The notes under the pieces: generated by a model | What the model was told of the DNA's origin: nothing | The model's input: the letters and a program-made list of their open reading frames with translations, nothing else | The model's database searches: none | Translations under genes and position numbers: made by a program | Part shown: positions 26,501 through 36,794 of the stretch, in pieces | Layout: each line of letters opens with the position of its first letter | Position numbering within the stretch: position 1 is the first letter of the stretch | Origin: Centropus unirufus | Lineage: Eukaryota; Chordata; Aves; Cuculiformes; Centropidae | Assembly (NCBI GenBank): GCA_013397695.1 | Contig: VYZI01000084.1 | Coordinates: 2,040,802 to 2,104,801, forward strand | DNA length: 64,000 bases | Reading direction: 5' to 3'

Positions 26501-29499
26501 ATGCTATGGGTACAGTAGGCTGGAGGAATGAATAGCTTCCTTAACAGCAAGGGATACTAAGAGCTTACCATCATCTCCCCGAAGTTTGCCAACTCCAACT
26601 CACCAAGAGTGAGGTTATTTAAAACAGAGAGCAGCACTCCCCACCGGCATCCTAGCTGAAACAGATATTTCTTCCCCCAACACAAACTATAGAAGGGAAT
26701 GTTATTTTCAGCTCCTTTGAACTTAGGTAGAAAGACAGCTATTAGTGCCATAGCCCTCTTCTGAAGGATATGCACAAGATGAAAGCAAGATAGGTGTGTA
26801 GTGCACAAAGGATTTTCTTATCAATTGCAGATTGGTTTGTCAAAATGTAGTGTGCAACTTCACATATTTTCCCTTCCTGTTTTTTGTATGTTTTTTGAAG
26901 GGGAGGTTGGGCAGAGATGGCCAGGCAGGAGGTGTTTTTCCAAACCTGTGAATGCAGTATTAGGCAGCCAAGCTCAAAAGTTACTGCTGCTCCCCAAAAA
27001 AAAAGGACAAACAAGCTTTTTTCATGTCAGCTATGTCCAGCTGGAAATGTCATAGCTTTTTGTCACAATGGAACAAAGCATGCCTGGTGTCTGTTCTTTC
27101 AAAAGGTCTCTTAATTCAAACAAAAGAAAAATATTCACATCTGGAAGGGGTCATAAGCAGGGGGCAGGAGTGGAGGAAACAAAGTTCAGATGGCAAGTCA
27201 TAGCAGTTGCTATGACAGTTGACAGTCTTGCTGTTTATCTTATTACTGTACTGCTGTTCAGGCACTTATCAATCCAGTTAAAGAAAGAAATCTAAGAGTT
27301 AAAACAGCAATTTTACTATTGATCGGGATTGGGAGTTGGGAGGCTGTATCAGAACTGAACCGCATCAAAAATTAAAGGTCTAGTGAGGTCAGATTAAAGA
27401 GGAGAATAAAGCTGAGAGTAGGACTGGATAGGCATTAAAGACTAATAGTAAGAATTTGCATTACACTCCTAAACTGAAAGTTTTCTTCTTCCACACTCAG
27501 TGCTTCTGAAGATGAAAAGCCTCTCCTAGGCTGCCACCTAGCTAGTTAATTTCTCGTATTGTTTTAGGAGCTATTTTAAAAGCTCTTTTGCTCCAGCCCG
27601 TACTGCGTTGACTCCTCCCTGTTGAGCTGGTATTTTGTCAGGAGTTTCAAGAGCGATAAAAACTTGCTGCCAAGTCCCTTTCTTCCCCACAATGTGTTTT
27701 ATAACCCAGCGTGTAGTTTAGTCTGTCTAAACACTGCACTAGTACACTGCCACCAGTTTCCATGGAGATGATTAACTCCTCCAGAGCCAGAAAGCTTTAC
27801 TGTACTTTTTGCCCTTCCAGCCCATGAAGAACGTGAGAGCATTTACTAAAATCAGCATTTTCCAGGCAGTTCTAGTAAATGTGTTTACATTTGCTTCAAC
27901 CTATCAAACACAGAGCTGCAGTCTTAACCGAACTTGCATTTAAGTAATCTACTAGAAATAGTTGCTTTTCCCCCCTGTGCTTTTCCTCCTTTGCATCGCT
28001 GTGATGTCTCAAGGTATGACAGTCCCACTGGCATCAACTTTTTGAACTACTATGTCTCAGAGCAAAGCCAAGGCGTGAGAGATAATGAAGAGTCCAGCAT
28101 AGAGAAAGGCAAGATAAAGAAAATGACTTTGAATCCAACCAGAAATGAGAAAAACTTTGTGCTGTAAAGTTTAGAGGCATTTTTATATGAAAATTCATAG
28201 ATTACTATACTCCTAGTCACTTAGGCATCTAGCAAAAATATCCTGTCAGTGTATATTCATTACAAAACATTATTTAACACCATATTAAGAAGTTGACTTA
28301 AACTGCAAACTATCCTTACTCTAGTAAAACATGACATAATCAGAGCAAGAAAGTAGACCTCCCAAAAACACAGCTAATAAAGGCCACATGCTGTCATCAG
28401 CTTTAGCTGTGGAAAACAGTTTCCCAGTCTCACTTTCACAGAATGGACAATCTCCGTGGCAGCTGCAGCTTAGGTGGCACGCTTGTTGATCCAAACTCTG
28501 ATAATGTCAACAGAATTTTGAATATTGTAGTTTTCTGGAAGAGTTCCCCAATATAAAATGATCATATAAATATTTCCCAGGCTATCATCACTGAAGCAAA
28601 CTGTAAGCTTTCCAGCACTTTAACATGTAATAGTTTTTTTGGCATTCAAACTACAGTTTCTGTAGAAGAGTTAAAGAGATTTATTTTTTTTTGCCAGTAC
28701 TTGAAAGAGCCACTGGCAAGGTTCATAGGGATGGGTGTTCTGTTGCAGCAAGAATTATTTTCTATTTGACTTCCATAGCAGCTGCCAGGAGGATTTCTTT
28801 GCAAACTCCACTTGGAGTCAGTAGTGTGTAGGTACCAGGAGAGCAAAGTACCCCAACCCCTTTCACAGTGTGCTACTAAGACAATCCGTAGAGGTGCAAG
28901 AAGACTTTGCTCAAGCAGTTCAGTCCTGACTGTTGAAGTTACAGCCTGTATTTGCTGCTGTCTGGTCAGGTGTCCAGTATTCACTCAAAGAACACCACTA
29001 ATTGATTCCGTATACTTTGTCATGGGACACTTACCAAGCAGCACCCGTATTTGGTTAACCACCCTCGGCTACAAACAAACCGAAGAATGCGAGAACAGTC
29101 TCCATTACCTCATCATCAGAGATTTTGGGTGTTCCCCTTGGTCCCTATCTAAAGGGAGTGCAGTGAAGACACCTAGGGATGCTAAAATCCATAGCAAAGA
29201 ACATCAGCAAGGATCCAGCAGAAGTGTTTCACCTACCTAAAAAAAGCATTCACGTTTGCAGCCTCCCACACCTGCAAAGATTATGATGTAGCGCACAAAA
29301 AGCCTGGAGACACTTGTTACCTGCTTCTCCAGTCTTTCCCGAAGTCACCGGCGCAGCACCACAAGCCCATGTAAGCCCCACCTTCCCACCCCAACCACCG
29401 CAGGCGCCTCCCTGGCTTCAGAGCACTCATCCTGATCCTGCCTCCTATTATTTATCACCAGGTCGTGGAGGAGATTTTGGCTGCCCACACCTCCACTTG
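20592..29499. other. Intronic DNA without recognised genes (5' part of TIMP3 intron 1)
   Basis: No exon, RNA gene or well-preserved repeat recognised. A-rich simple sequence occurs at about 24,580-24,610. Frames such as 28812-29240 (plus, 142 codons) have no family resemblance. First introns of developmental genes often hold enhancers, but I cannot identify one from sequence alone. Confidence 0.65.
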
Positions 29500-29901
29500 T
29501 GTTTTTGTCCTGCTGTAGGGAATAAGCTGCTCTTTCAACCCCTGACTGCTTGAAAGTCAAGTCCTTGGAGAGTTTGTCGCCTCTGCCGTGGGACAGGGTC
29601 CGCTTCGAGCCATCCCTCGGGAAGGCTGGGCGGTGGGTCCACCACCACCACACGCCTCTCCTCTCACTAACCCGTACCTATCTTGGAAGTTCAGGTTTAA
29701 CCCGCCCCACCTCCGCTTTCACCGGGTCTCCCGTGGGATGAAGGCTTAACTCGGGGTGCCACCCCGGCTGCTGCCTGCATCTTATCAGGATCCAGCAGAA
29801 CTTTTCGGAGGCGCTGCCTTCGCCCCGGCGGGGCGGTCACCACCTCCCGGCGGCTCCCCTGCTTCCCAAGGGAGGCATCCCAGCCCCGGCGGAGCACTCA
29901 C

Positions 29902-30025
29902 CGATGTCGGAGTTGCAGAATGCGTCCTGCGGGTGGATGGGGACGCAAGTGCAAGCCTCCACCACCAAATCCCGCAGGCTCCAGCTGCACAGGAACACGG
30001 CGAGGAAGCTCAGCCACGCCGTCAT
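29902..30025 (-). CDS. TIMP3: TIMP3 exon 1 coding part (signal peptide and mature N-terminus)
   Basis: Encodes the first 41 codons plus one base of metalloproteinase inhibitor 3, a secreted, matrix-bound inhibitor of MMPs, ADAM17 and ADAMTS enzymes. The ATG at 30025 has A at -3 and opens a hydrophobic leader of about 24 residues (MTAWLSFLAVFLCSWSLRDL, then VVEA). Cleavage after ...VEA leaves mature CTCVP. In the family, the N-terminal Cys1 amine and carbonyl chelate the metalloproteinase zinc, and Cys1, Cys3 and Cys13, all visible here, form disulfides. The exon ends ...CNSDI plus G at a canonical donor (GTGAGT, read from 29901 down to 29896), giving a phase-1 intron. Compared with chicken TIMP3 as I recall it, residue 6 is Ser instead of Gly and residue 22 is Val instead of Ala, both inside the leader. 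This points to a bird other than chicken. The gene is partial because exons 3-5 lie outside the window. Confidence 0.97.
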
Positions 30026-30094
30026 GCTGCCTCCGAGGTGCCTCCTCACTTCTGCGGAGCGGGAGCCGCTGAGCTTGTTTTCTCCCCCGACTTT

Positions 30095-30274
30095 TTAATC
30101 TCGCTTCCTCGCCCGCCCGCCTCGCGGTGCCCAGCGGCGCAGCCTTCGCTCGGCACTGGCGGCGCGGGGCGATGCGATGCGATGCGCCGGGGCCGGTGCG
30201 CGGAGTTTTAGCCGCGATCGCGCCCTCTCGGGCTCCGGGGGCGCCGCCGACCCCGACCAATGGGAGCCCCGCAT
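30095..30274 (-). other. Upstream ORF of 59 codons in putative TIMP3 leader
   Basis: It opens with the ATG that overlaps the stop of the two-codon uORF and ends in TAA at 30097-30095, 69 bp before the TIMP3 start codon. The start has G at -3 and C at +4, a moderate context. The predicted peptide begins MRGSHWSGSAAPPEPERARS and ends GGRARKRD. It is rich in Arg, Ala and Pro, as expected of any frame through a CpG island, so coding of a functional peptide is unlikely. Its possible role is translational control. It depends on the upstream start site being used. Confidence 0.35.
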
Positions 30275-30282
30275 TACCTCAT
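30274..30282 (-). other. Minimal upstream ORF (Met-Arg-stop) in putative TIMP3 leader
   Basis: The minus strand has ATGAGGTAA, whose stop overlaps the next ATG as TAATG. The start context is weak (C at -3). It is transcribed only if initiation occurs upstream of 30,282, as the TATA-like element at 30328-30335 would predict. A two-codon uORF of this kind would promote termination and reinitiation. Confidence 0.4.
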
Positions 30283-30327
30283 CGGCGGGAGAGGCCAGCG
30301 GGACGGGGCGGGGCGGCGGCTGCAGCG

Positions 30328-30335
30328 CCTTATAC
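30328..30335 (-). promoter_or_regulatory. TIMP3: Candidate TATA box for TIMP3 (GTATAAGG)
   Basis: The minus strand reads CTCCGTATAAGGCGCTGCAG, a good TATA match, about 305 bp upstream of the start codon. If used, transcription would begin near 30,300-30,305, close to the GC box at 30305-30316, and give a leader of about 280 nt. A weaker A/T-rich motif (GATTAAAAAG, 30100 down to 30091) could instead place a start near 30,065. The inverted CCAAT box at 30257-30261 could drive a start near 30,190. The sequence alone does not decide between them. Confidence 0.5.
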
Positions 30336-30600
30336 GGAGTGAAGTGCGGGGAGCGCCGCGCCGGGCGGTGCGGGGACCCGGCCCCTCGGACTCCGTCCAT
30401 CCCCTCCCGCCGCCTGTGGCACCGAGGGAGGCTTGGAACTCTCTAAAAACTCGCCGCACCCCGCGGGGAAAGGCGAATTCTCTGTCCTCGCCGCCCCAGT
30501 TAGGACCCGCTTCCCTGCAGCCGCCCGGCTCCGCGCCTCAGCGTGCCAAGAGGCACCTGGAAAACACCCGCGGGTGCTGTTGTCCGCTTGAAAAGTCTGT

Positions 30601-32849
30601 TTCCCTAAAAAAAAAAAACCAAACCCCGTCTGCCTGCAAGCTGGTTTTAAACTGAAGGAGGTGCATTAATATTTCAAAGTGCTTTCAGAAAGCGAGCAGA
30701 AAATGCGAAGTGGGGATGCGGTGGATTGTTGCTTTTCCACTTTCCATAGCCAGTGAAAAGAGGATGGGAGAGAAGGACCAGACCTTGTTGAGCTGTAAAC
30801 CAGGATTTCATGCTGCAGTTTTTAATCATGCCCAAATGCTCCTAGGGTCACCCCACCACCATCGCCCATCACTGCCCCTTCTCGGGGCTTTCGGTCAGCA
30901 AGGGGTCATAAACTGCTAAACTGAGCTGGAAAAAGCGATGCCGTATCTACTCAAGCACTCCCAATATTTAATCTCAAAATATATTTTCACAGAGCGGCTT
31001 TAGTGGAATTTATAGAAAAGTCCTGGTTTGTTTGGTTTTCCCTTATCCCCTTTTGGAATTGTAAATTTCTGTCAGCTGTAGAAACGTAAATGTTACAGAA
31101 GAGCTGGGACTGTAAGGAAGGAGATTGCCAGCTGTAAGACACAGACAGCCTTATTATCCTGCAAGGGGGACTGAGGGGCGATTAATCACAGTATCAAACC
31201 AGTGTATGTAATGTCAGAGTACTTTCCACGGGGTTTACAAGACTTAAGCATGTCAAGTTATAAATTATGCTGGTATTAAAGGCCAGGGACCAGCTGTCCT
31301 AAATTTCTAAATAGTCAGCTAAGTCTTTAGATTTACAATTCTGCTCCATCTGGGTGAAGCACGGCCTGCCGACACCTTTTCTTTAATCATACCATCCATA
31401 TAAAATTAAAACCTCTGGTCTTATGGAAAAACAGTGTTTTATTTGGAGCATCGGTAAGCAGAAGCTTCAAGATGAGCGTTGCTAGTAGAGATCAAGGTTA
31501 TGCTAACAGTGGGAAATGCAGGTTCCTACCTTTGCCGTGACACAACCTGTGTGACGGCTTCGCCTCAGTGTGCTTCAAATCCCGACTTGTGTAATGGGAA
31601 CAATCATGATAGGAGCTTCTCAGGAGTGTGTACAAGTGAACACACTGAAAAAACTGGATGGGATCGAGGTGCTAACAGGTCATGTAAGTACATATAAGGA
31701 CATTAGATTTAGACACTGTCTAAAACAGTTCAGTGTCAGAACAGTTTGGCCCCGAATTGCAATGTGAGAAGCTCTATGCAAAAAACTCTTTAGGTACTTG
31801 GACTGTCTGCTTGAAGTACTACAGCTGAAGTTGAATCTGTCAGATCGAGCTGTCATTTCAGTGTCACTGGGTGTCAACAAGGAACAGCTCCCCTGACCTC
31901 AGGAGAGTAACACGGAAGAAAAATTAGGTGTGTCTGGCACTTTCATTTTTGTTGTTGTTAAAAGTTTTATGTCACCAGCATCTGGTCTATTGGCATCTCA
32001 GATCAATATCTGAGAGAGGTGGAGTTATTCCATAACCTGATGCTGGTCTAAATAGAGGGAGTTTAGCCCTAACACAATTGGATTATAATCACAGCTCCAG
32101 CACCACCTCCCATCATTCTCTGGCTAAGTAGCTCCTCTGAGGTTGTTTCTTCATTTCTATAATAATACCTTTCCTGTATGTTCTGAGTGCTAACAAGATG
32201 AATACATTGTAATGAGCTTTAAAGATATTGAGTGCTGGTGAAACACAGATGTGTGACACATTTAGAGGAGACTGAGAAACAAACCCTTCAGTCACCTCAA
32301 TTTCTGAAAAGAAAAGGGGAAGGGGACTAGAAGTTTCTAAGTTACCCAGGGCCCTCCAAGACGTGGAGGTAGCTTGTTTACAGTGAAGCTGCCATAGCTT
32401 GTTAAAGTAATACCAAGGTTGTGGTGATTACAGGATCTAGTTCACTCTTTAGGCCTAACCCAGAGAAGTAATCTGCAATTACTTTTCAGGATGAAAAGGA
32501 GTGCCACTGCTTGATCCAGTGGCAGGACACATCTGTTTGGAAGTGATGGTTCCTACTGTATTCTGTACCACTATTTCAGAAGTGATCCAGAATCTTTTTA
32601 ATGCATGTGTTAGCACTGCCTAGAGTAGTTGTACCCATGTTCCATCAGTTAGGATTTAGCTGATTCACCTGCATTTTTGACACCTTTTTTTCAAAGACAT
32701 AAACTTCTCTATAGTGGTGCAGATGCAGGTTTTTCAACCAGGACTGGATACTGTACAATAATAACAGCATTTATATTCCAATTAAGGGATACATTTCATA
32801 CACAGAAACAAGAGTTCTTTATTTTTGTAAATCACAGGTAAATAGTCAG
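30601..32849. other. TIMP3 upstream region without recognised genes
   Basis: The CpG island ends abruptly near 30.6 kb in an A12 run (30,607-30,618). The region that follows is AT-rich and unique-looking. No exons of the presumed host gene SYN3 were recognised on the plus strand. Confidence 0.6.
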
Positions 32850-32940
32850 GAAAGCTCAGTCTGACCAGTGGCTGAATGGCCTTGGTTAAATTATTTAACC
32901 TACTTATACATTATCAACTGTAAATAGAGATATTGTATAG
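32850..32940 (+). repeat. MIR-like SINE fragment
   Basis: Contains GGCTGAATGGCCTTGGTTAA, ATTATTTAACCTACTTATAC and ACTGTAAATAGAGATATTG. These line up with the MIR core 'gctgtgtgaCCTTGGgcAAgTTATTTAACCTctct...CTGTAAAatgGagAT'. The head and tail have eroded away. Confidence 0.7.
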
Positions 32941-33375
32941 TATCCACTGATACTATTAGATATTCAATATCAACCTCTCTCCTTTGAGACCTACCAGCGA
33001 AGTACACTCCAGAAGAGTCAGGCAGGAATTCTGGGTGTTTATTTAAATGTGAAAATTTTGATAATGGGATCAAAGTAACATAAAAAGTCAAGTCAATGAA
33101 GGAGACTCAAAGGAGAAGTCCCTCTGTGTGGGAGAAACTGCAAAGAAAAAAAAAAAACAAACCCAAAAACTAGTGTTCAGCTTCCTTACCTAGATAAAAC
33201 TTTAAGCCTTATAAGGCCATAAAAAAGAAAAGTGGCAGGGAAAGAAAGAGACCTTGATCTTCATATGAGAAAATTAGAGTTCACGTTTGGTTAATGTCAC
33301 CAAATAAAGAAATCTATGTTATTTCAGTCCTCCATCATGAACACACTGTTGAACACAATTAAGGATCTCTCTGCT

Positions 33376-33610
33376 TTACGGGCAGCCGTACCACTTCATG
33401 CTGTGATCTTGTCGGATCCCACAAGCTAAGCATGACTGGGCTGGGTCAATAGTTGGTGTGAATATTCCCAGAGAAAGCCACGTCCCGCAGGTGTTGTTGG
33501 CTGAGTAAAGTGACCTCCATCCCTCCTTCCTACGCGAATGTGTAGATGCGGTGCTAGGGGGCACTGCGCTGCAAGAGATGCTCACATTTTTGCGGATGAA
33601 GCTAACATTC
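33376..33610 (+). repeat. 5S rRNA-derived SINE (AmnSINE1/Deu-type candidate) or 5S pseudogene with tail
   Basis: From 33,376 the sequence follows the order of a vertebrate 5S rRNA: ACGGGCAGCCGTACCACTTC, then GATCTTGTCGGATCCCACAA, GCTAAGCATGACTGGGCTGG and TTGGTGTGAATATTCC. The match covers most of the 120-nt gene, including the internal A-box region (AAGCTAAGCA). It is too diverged and indel-bearing to be an active gene. After it comes a stretch with GATGCGGTGCTAGGGGGCAC and TTTTGCGGATGAAGCTAACA, a pattern I associate with the body of old amniote SINEs. A 5S head fused to a further body is the hallmark of AmnSINE1 and relatives. I infer that class but cannot align it here. Confidence 0.7.
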
Positions 33611-34030
33611 TTGCAATATATAAAGAACTCACTCTTTGGGAAAAGAAAGATGTTAAGTTGGCTGCCTCGGTTAAATTTCAGGATGGAGAACGACCTTATG
33701 CTTCCCTACACACTGCAGGTTACATCAAGAGTGTATTAACGGTATCATTTTCCTTCCACAAGTACCACTTGTGGCTGGAAAGGACCATCCCAGAGCTAGC
33801 TTCAGACACTGAGATAAAAGCACTTTCAGATATTCCTTCAAGAGCCATAAAGTCTTGCTGTAAATGAACTAAAGGCATATTCACTTCCCTTCTGATCACA
33901 TTCCTTTGTGAGGGACGCCAGGTGCTGGCAGAAAGCTGCTTCTGAACTGACAAAAGCACCTCAATGTCAGTGGTTACAGAAGGGCTTCATCAAACTACAG
34001 GAACTGTTGGCCAAAAAACTCAGATTGAGG
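33611..34030. other. Unassigned sequence between 5S-derived SINE and G tract
   Basis: No gene recognised. A plus-strand frame runs from within the SINE to 33,867 but has no family resemblance. Part of this stretch may be further SINE body. Confidence 0.5.
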
Positions 34031-34031
34031 C

Positions 34032-34055
34032 GGGGGGGGGGGGGGGGGGGGGGGG
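34032..34055 (+). repeat. Poly-G tract (G24)
   Basis: An uninterrupted run of 24 G, followed by purine-rich AAGAATGG...AGGGAAATA to about 34,116. On the plus strand it would readily form a G-quadruplex, and it is a likely site of sequencing length error. Confidence 0.95.
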
Positions 34056-34118
34056 AAGAATGGCAGAAAGAAAGGAAGGGAAGGAGGGAGGGGTAAAGGG
34101 AGAAAGAAAGGGAAATAC
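34056..34118 (+). repeat. GA-rich low-complexity tract
   Basis: Purine-rich AGAAAGAAAGGAAGGGAAGG-type sequence directly after the G24 run, interrupted by few pyrimidines. Confidence 0.85.
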
Positions 34119-35280
34119 CCCCACTACCATGACCAACATGTAGTGGCTGAAAACACTGCAGCTCATCACCAGATCTCAGCTAGCTTAAACCGAGCATGGC
34201 AGGAATTAAGTCAAGAGACTTTAGCCAGCACTCCAAGCAGCCCTGCCACCTGCATGAACATTATATTAATTTTAAAAGCTTCTTAAGTATGGGCATTTTT
34301 TCCATTTTAACTTTTCCACAATAACTTGACTTTGATTCATGAGCATGGAGTCCTGCCATTAACATTCTAAACTGTCCAGCTGCCAAGTTGCTCAAAAGCG
34401 TCCTCTTGTCCTAAAAACTTTTCTTGATGAACCTCTTATCTTTTACAACAGCTCAGCATCACACCCTCTAGGAGATGTGATTGTTTTTCTGCTTTTATGC
34501 AGCAGGTGGGAAAGGAAGAGTGCTTTTCAGAGCCATCTGATGTCCTTTTTTACAGTACAGTCACACCATCTCTTAGGGAAGTACAGAGTGGTCACACATT
34601 GCATTAGCAAAAGATTCTCGTGTTTCCTGACAATCTATTCGTTTTCAGAACGTTTTGGTTTTTTTCTGACACTGTCCTTTGAGAATACTGTTTTGTTTAA
34701 AATGTTCAAGTTTGCTATGATTTATTAGTTCAAAGAAGGTTGAAAGACCTCTCCCTCTATTAATTCCTCCATTCTATCAGTGAAATTCTTATGACAGCTG
34801 AAATAAGAAGACTCTTTCTTCAAAAATGTCTTTGATTCTATAAATACATATAAAAAAAATCATTTGACCTGAGGTTGAAAACGAATTATGTCACCTTCCT
34901 GTCTGCAAGCCAGATATAGGTAACACTCTATCCCATTTCCAAGCTTTTAATTAGAGGTTCACCACTAAACCTTTATCAGCTCAAATGCTTCTAAACTGTG
35001 TTCAGTCTTCAAGGATCCTTTACGGATAGATTGTGCTCACAGAGAGCACCCAGCCTGGCATCAGACCATAGGCACCGTGGGTCGCCAGGCGTATTACATT
35101 ATAAAGGATTGTATAATATGAAATCACCCTTTTGGTAGTGCAGGGATCCTCCAGTCAGGTTGCGATGTGGCATCAGCTGCAGAAGGGCAACCAGGAAATA
35201 TCTTTTAACAACCTTATCAAGCTGAAAATATTTCCTGCACATGACTGTGCTCTTTGGCCCCAAGCCAGCAAAACACCAAG
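34119..35280. other. Intergenic or intronic DNA without recognised features
   Basis: AT-rich unique-looking sequence. No exon, RNA gene or clear repeat seen. Confidence 0.6.
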
Positions 35281-35314
35281 GCACATGTTCCACTTTAAGC
35301 ACACAAGATGATCT

Positions 35315-35450
35315 ACTGAAGTCAACAGGACCATTTACATGCACAAAGTTAAATATAAGCTTAAGTGCATTTCTGGATCAGGGCCAAAGGGCTCAATACT
35401 GTGCAGGGTTCAAGACAGGAGGCTGTGATTAGATGGTCTGAAAGTCAGGG
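35315..35450 (+). repeat. Old dispersed repeat, copy 1
   Basis: Contains CTGAAGTCAACAGGACCATT and TTAAGTGCATTTCTGGATCA, then GGGCC...CAGGAGGCTGTGATTAGATGG. The part from about 35,360 to 35,446 aligns with 36,795-36,881 in the same orientation at roughly 85% identity. The 'actgaagtcaatgggac...cttaagtgc...ctggatcagggcc' style is that of an ancient sauropsid non-autonomous element. Confidence 0.7.
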
Positions 35451-36170
35451 GGGAGGACACAATGTTATTTGCTTGGCATTACCTGCCTGTGCCTCACTCC
35501 AAGCAATTAATTTTCTCCAATTTTTATTTATAGGAAGTTTTTCCATTTCTCTTTCTTTGCTTTCATGCTGCTGTAGCCATTTCCAAATTGAAGTTTTGTT
35601 TTTCTTTTTTAAACTCTTCACTGCATCAATAGCTTTAAGTGACTGAACAAAGAGATTTCAAATAGATTAAGTGCTTCAAATGGTAATAAGAGCTGGTGTT
35701 CCCAGAGCTTTGTAGGCTTGAACTAAGCAGAGAAGAGAGTGAGAGCGATTGAAAATCACTTTTCTGTTGTTCCTTTGTATGAACTGGTTTCTGGCTTATG
35801 CAATGCACACTAATTAAAATGACTGGAATGCCTCACATTTTTAAGAGAGCTTTAAGGCAGCTCTGTGGCATTGCGGCCAGCAGAGTTCACAAGCAGATTC
35901 ATGGCTGCAATTCAGGTTCAATGTTTCTATCAGCATAGATTGAAGAACACACTACCTCTGTAGAGGCCTTGGAGGGGAGTTTGAGGAGGAAGGACAGAAA
36001 AGCAGTAACATCTGCTTGCTGTATCAGCTTCTTGAGCAGCTATGGGGCAAACCTCCCTTTCAGTGAGATGAGAGCCTGAAGGTTGGTGTAGTCATCAAAG
36101 ACCTCATTGCTTTATTTCACTGTAGCATGAATGTCTTGTCCAAATTCAAGTCTGTGACAGCAATTATGTG

Positions 36171-36190
36171 TTCTCTTTCTCTCTCTCTCA
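36171..36190 (+). repeat. CT-rich microsatellite
   Basis: TTCTCTTTCTCTCTCTCTC, a short pyrimidine repeat. Confidence 0.8.
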
Positions 36191-36582
36191 CTGTAACATC
36201 ATTTACTTGTAACGTCTCCTCCTAGGTACTGTACAGGAAATGTCTCTTTCTATGAGAGGGTTGCATTTGAGTACCGGCCACTACAGTTGTTGGGTCTATT
36301 TGTAGAAACACAAACAGCTCCCCAATATTTAGGAGGCTGCTCATAGCGGGTCAGTCTCCCTGTGACAATTCTTACTCTACGTGGCAATTGTGAGGGAGTA
36401 TCTTGCTGCTTTTCCTGGCGCAGTCCAGAATTTCATTTTGCTATTTCACTGTTTGCCTTTTTTTTTTTCATTTTTCAAGGTGGTTGGCTACTGCATTTCT
36501 GGTCTTCTCTCTAGAGAAGGCCTGGCTTCTCACAGTGATGAGTGGCCACAGAGGAGCAGAACAGTTGTATTTCTTAGACCAT

Positions 36583-36614
36583 CCTGAGGTAGGCAGAGCT
36601 GAGGTAGGCAGAGC
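36583..36614 (+). repeat. Tandem duplication of about 15 bp
   Basis: The unit TGAGGTAGGCAGAGC occurs twice head to tail, with no other feature attached. Confidence 0.85.
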
Positions 36615-36794
36615 TACAGTCCCACTATATGCAGTAGGCCAGCCAGTCCCAAGGATGTACCACTGGGTTTAAATCATGTTGGAATCCTCTGAAATCACCA
36701 TACTTGTGGAAAGCAGAAAGAACAGCACCAGGGGCCTTGCATTCCTCTTTTTGTTACACAAATGAGCCTGGAAACAGTGGCTATCACTACATAA

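Larger units (their letters stand above)
4476..29901 (-). other. TIMP3: TIMP3 intron 1
   Basis: A phase-1 GT-AG intron of 25,426 bp, defined by the donor next to exon 1 and the acceptor next to exon 2. A very long first intron is normal for vertebrate TIMP3. No ORF inside it resembles a known protein. The individual repeats and low-complexity tracts seen inside are listed separately, and the rest looks like unique AT-rich intronic DNA. Confidence 0.93.
29500..30600. promoter_or_regulatory. TIMP3: CpG island spanning TIMP3 promoter, 5' UTR and exon 1
   Basis: CpG density rises sharply over this interval, most strongly from about 29,800 to 30,550, against CpG-poor flanks on both sides. It covers exon 1, the leader and the proximal promoter. 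GC boxes (for example at 30305-30316) and an inverted CCAAT box (30257-30261, reading ATTGG on the minus strand) are present. An island promoter at this position is typical of vertebrate TIMP3. In mammals the island is a known target of methylation silencing. The boundaries are by eye. Confidence 0.9.

Noticed and set aside
29756..30211. 151-codon plus-strand ORF opposite TIMP3 exon 1
   Set aside because: It is the antisense shadow of the exon and 5' UTR in a CpG island, where stop codons are rare.
30260..30655. 131-codon plus-strand ORF running away from the TIMP3 promoter
   Set aside because: A divergent transcript from the island is possible, but the frame consists of CpG-island Arg/Pro/Gly codons and shows no family similarity.
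33376..33490. Functional 5S rRNA gene
   Set aside because: Many substitutions and indels relative to vertebrate 5S, no terminal T run at the expected end, and fusion to a non-5S body.
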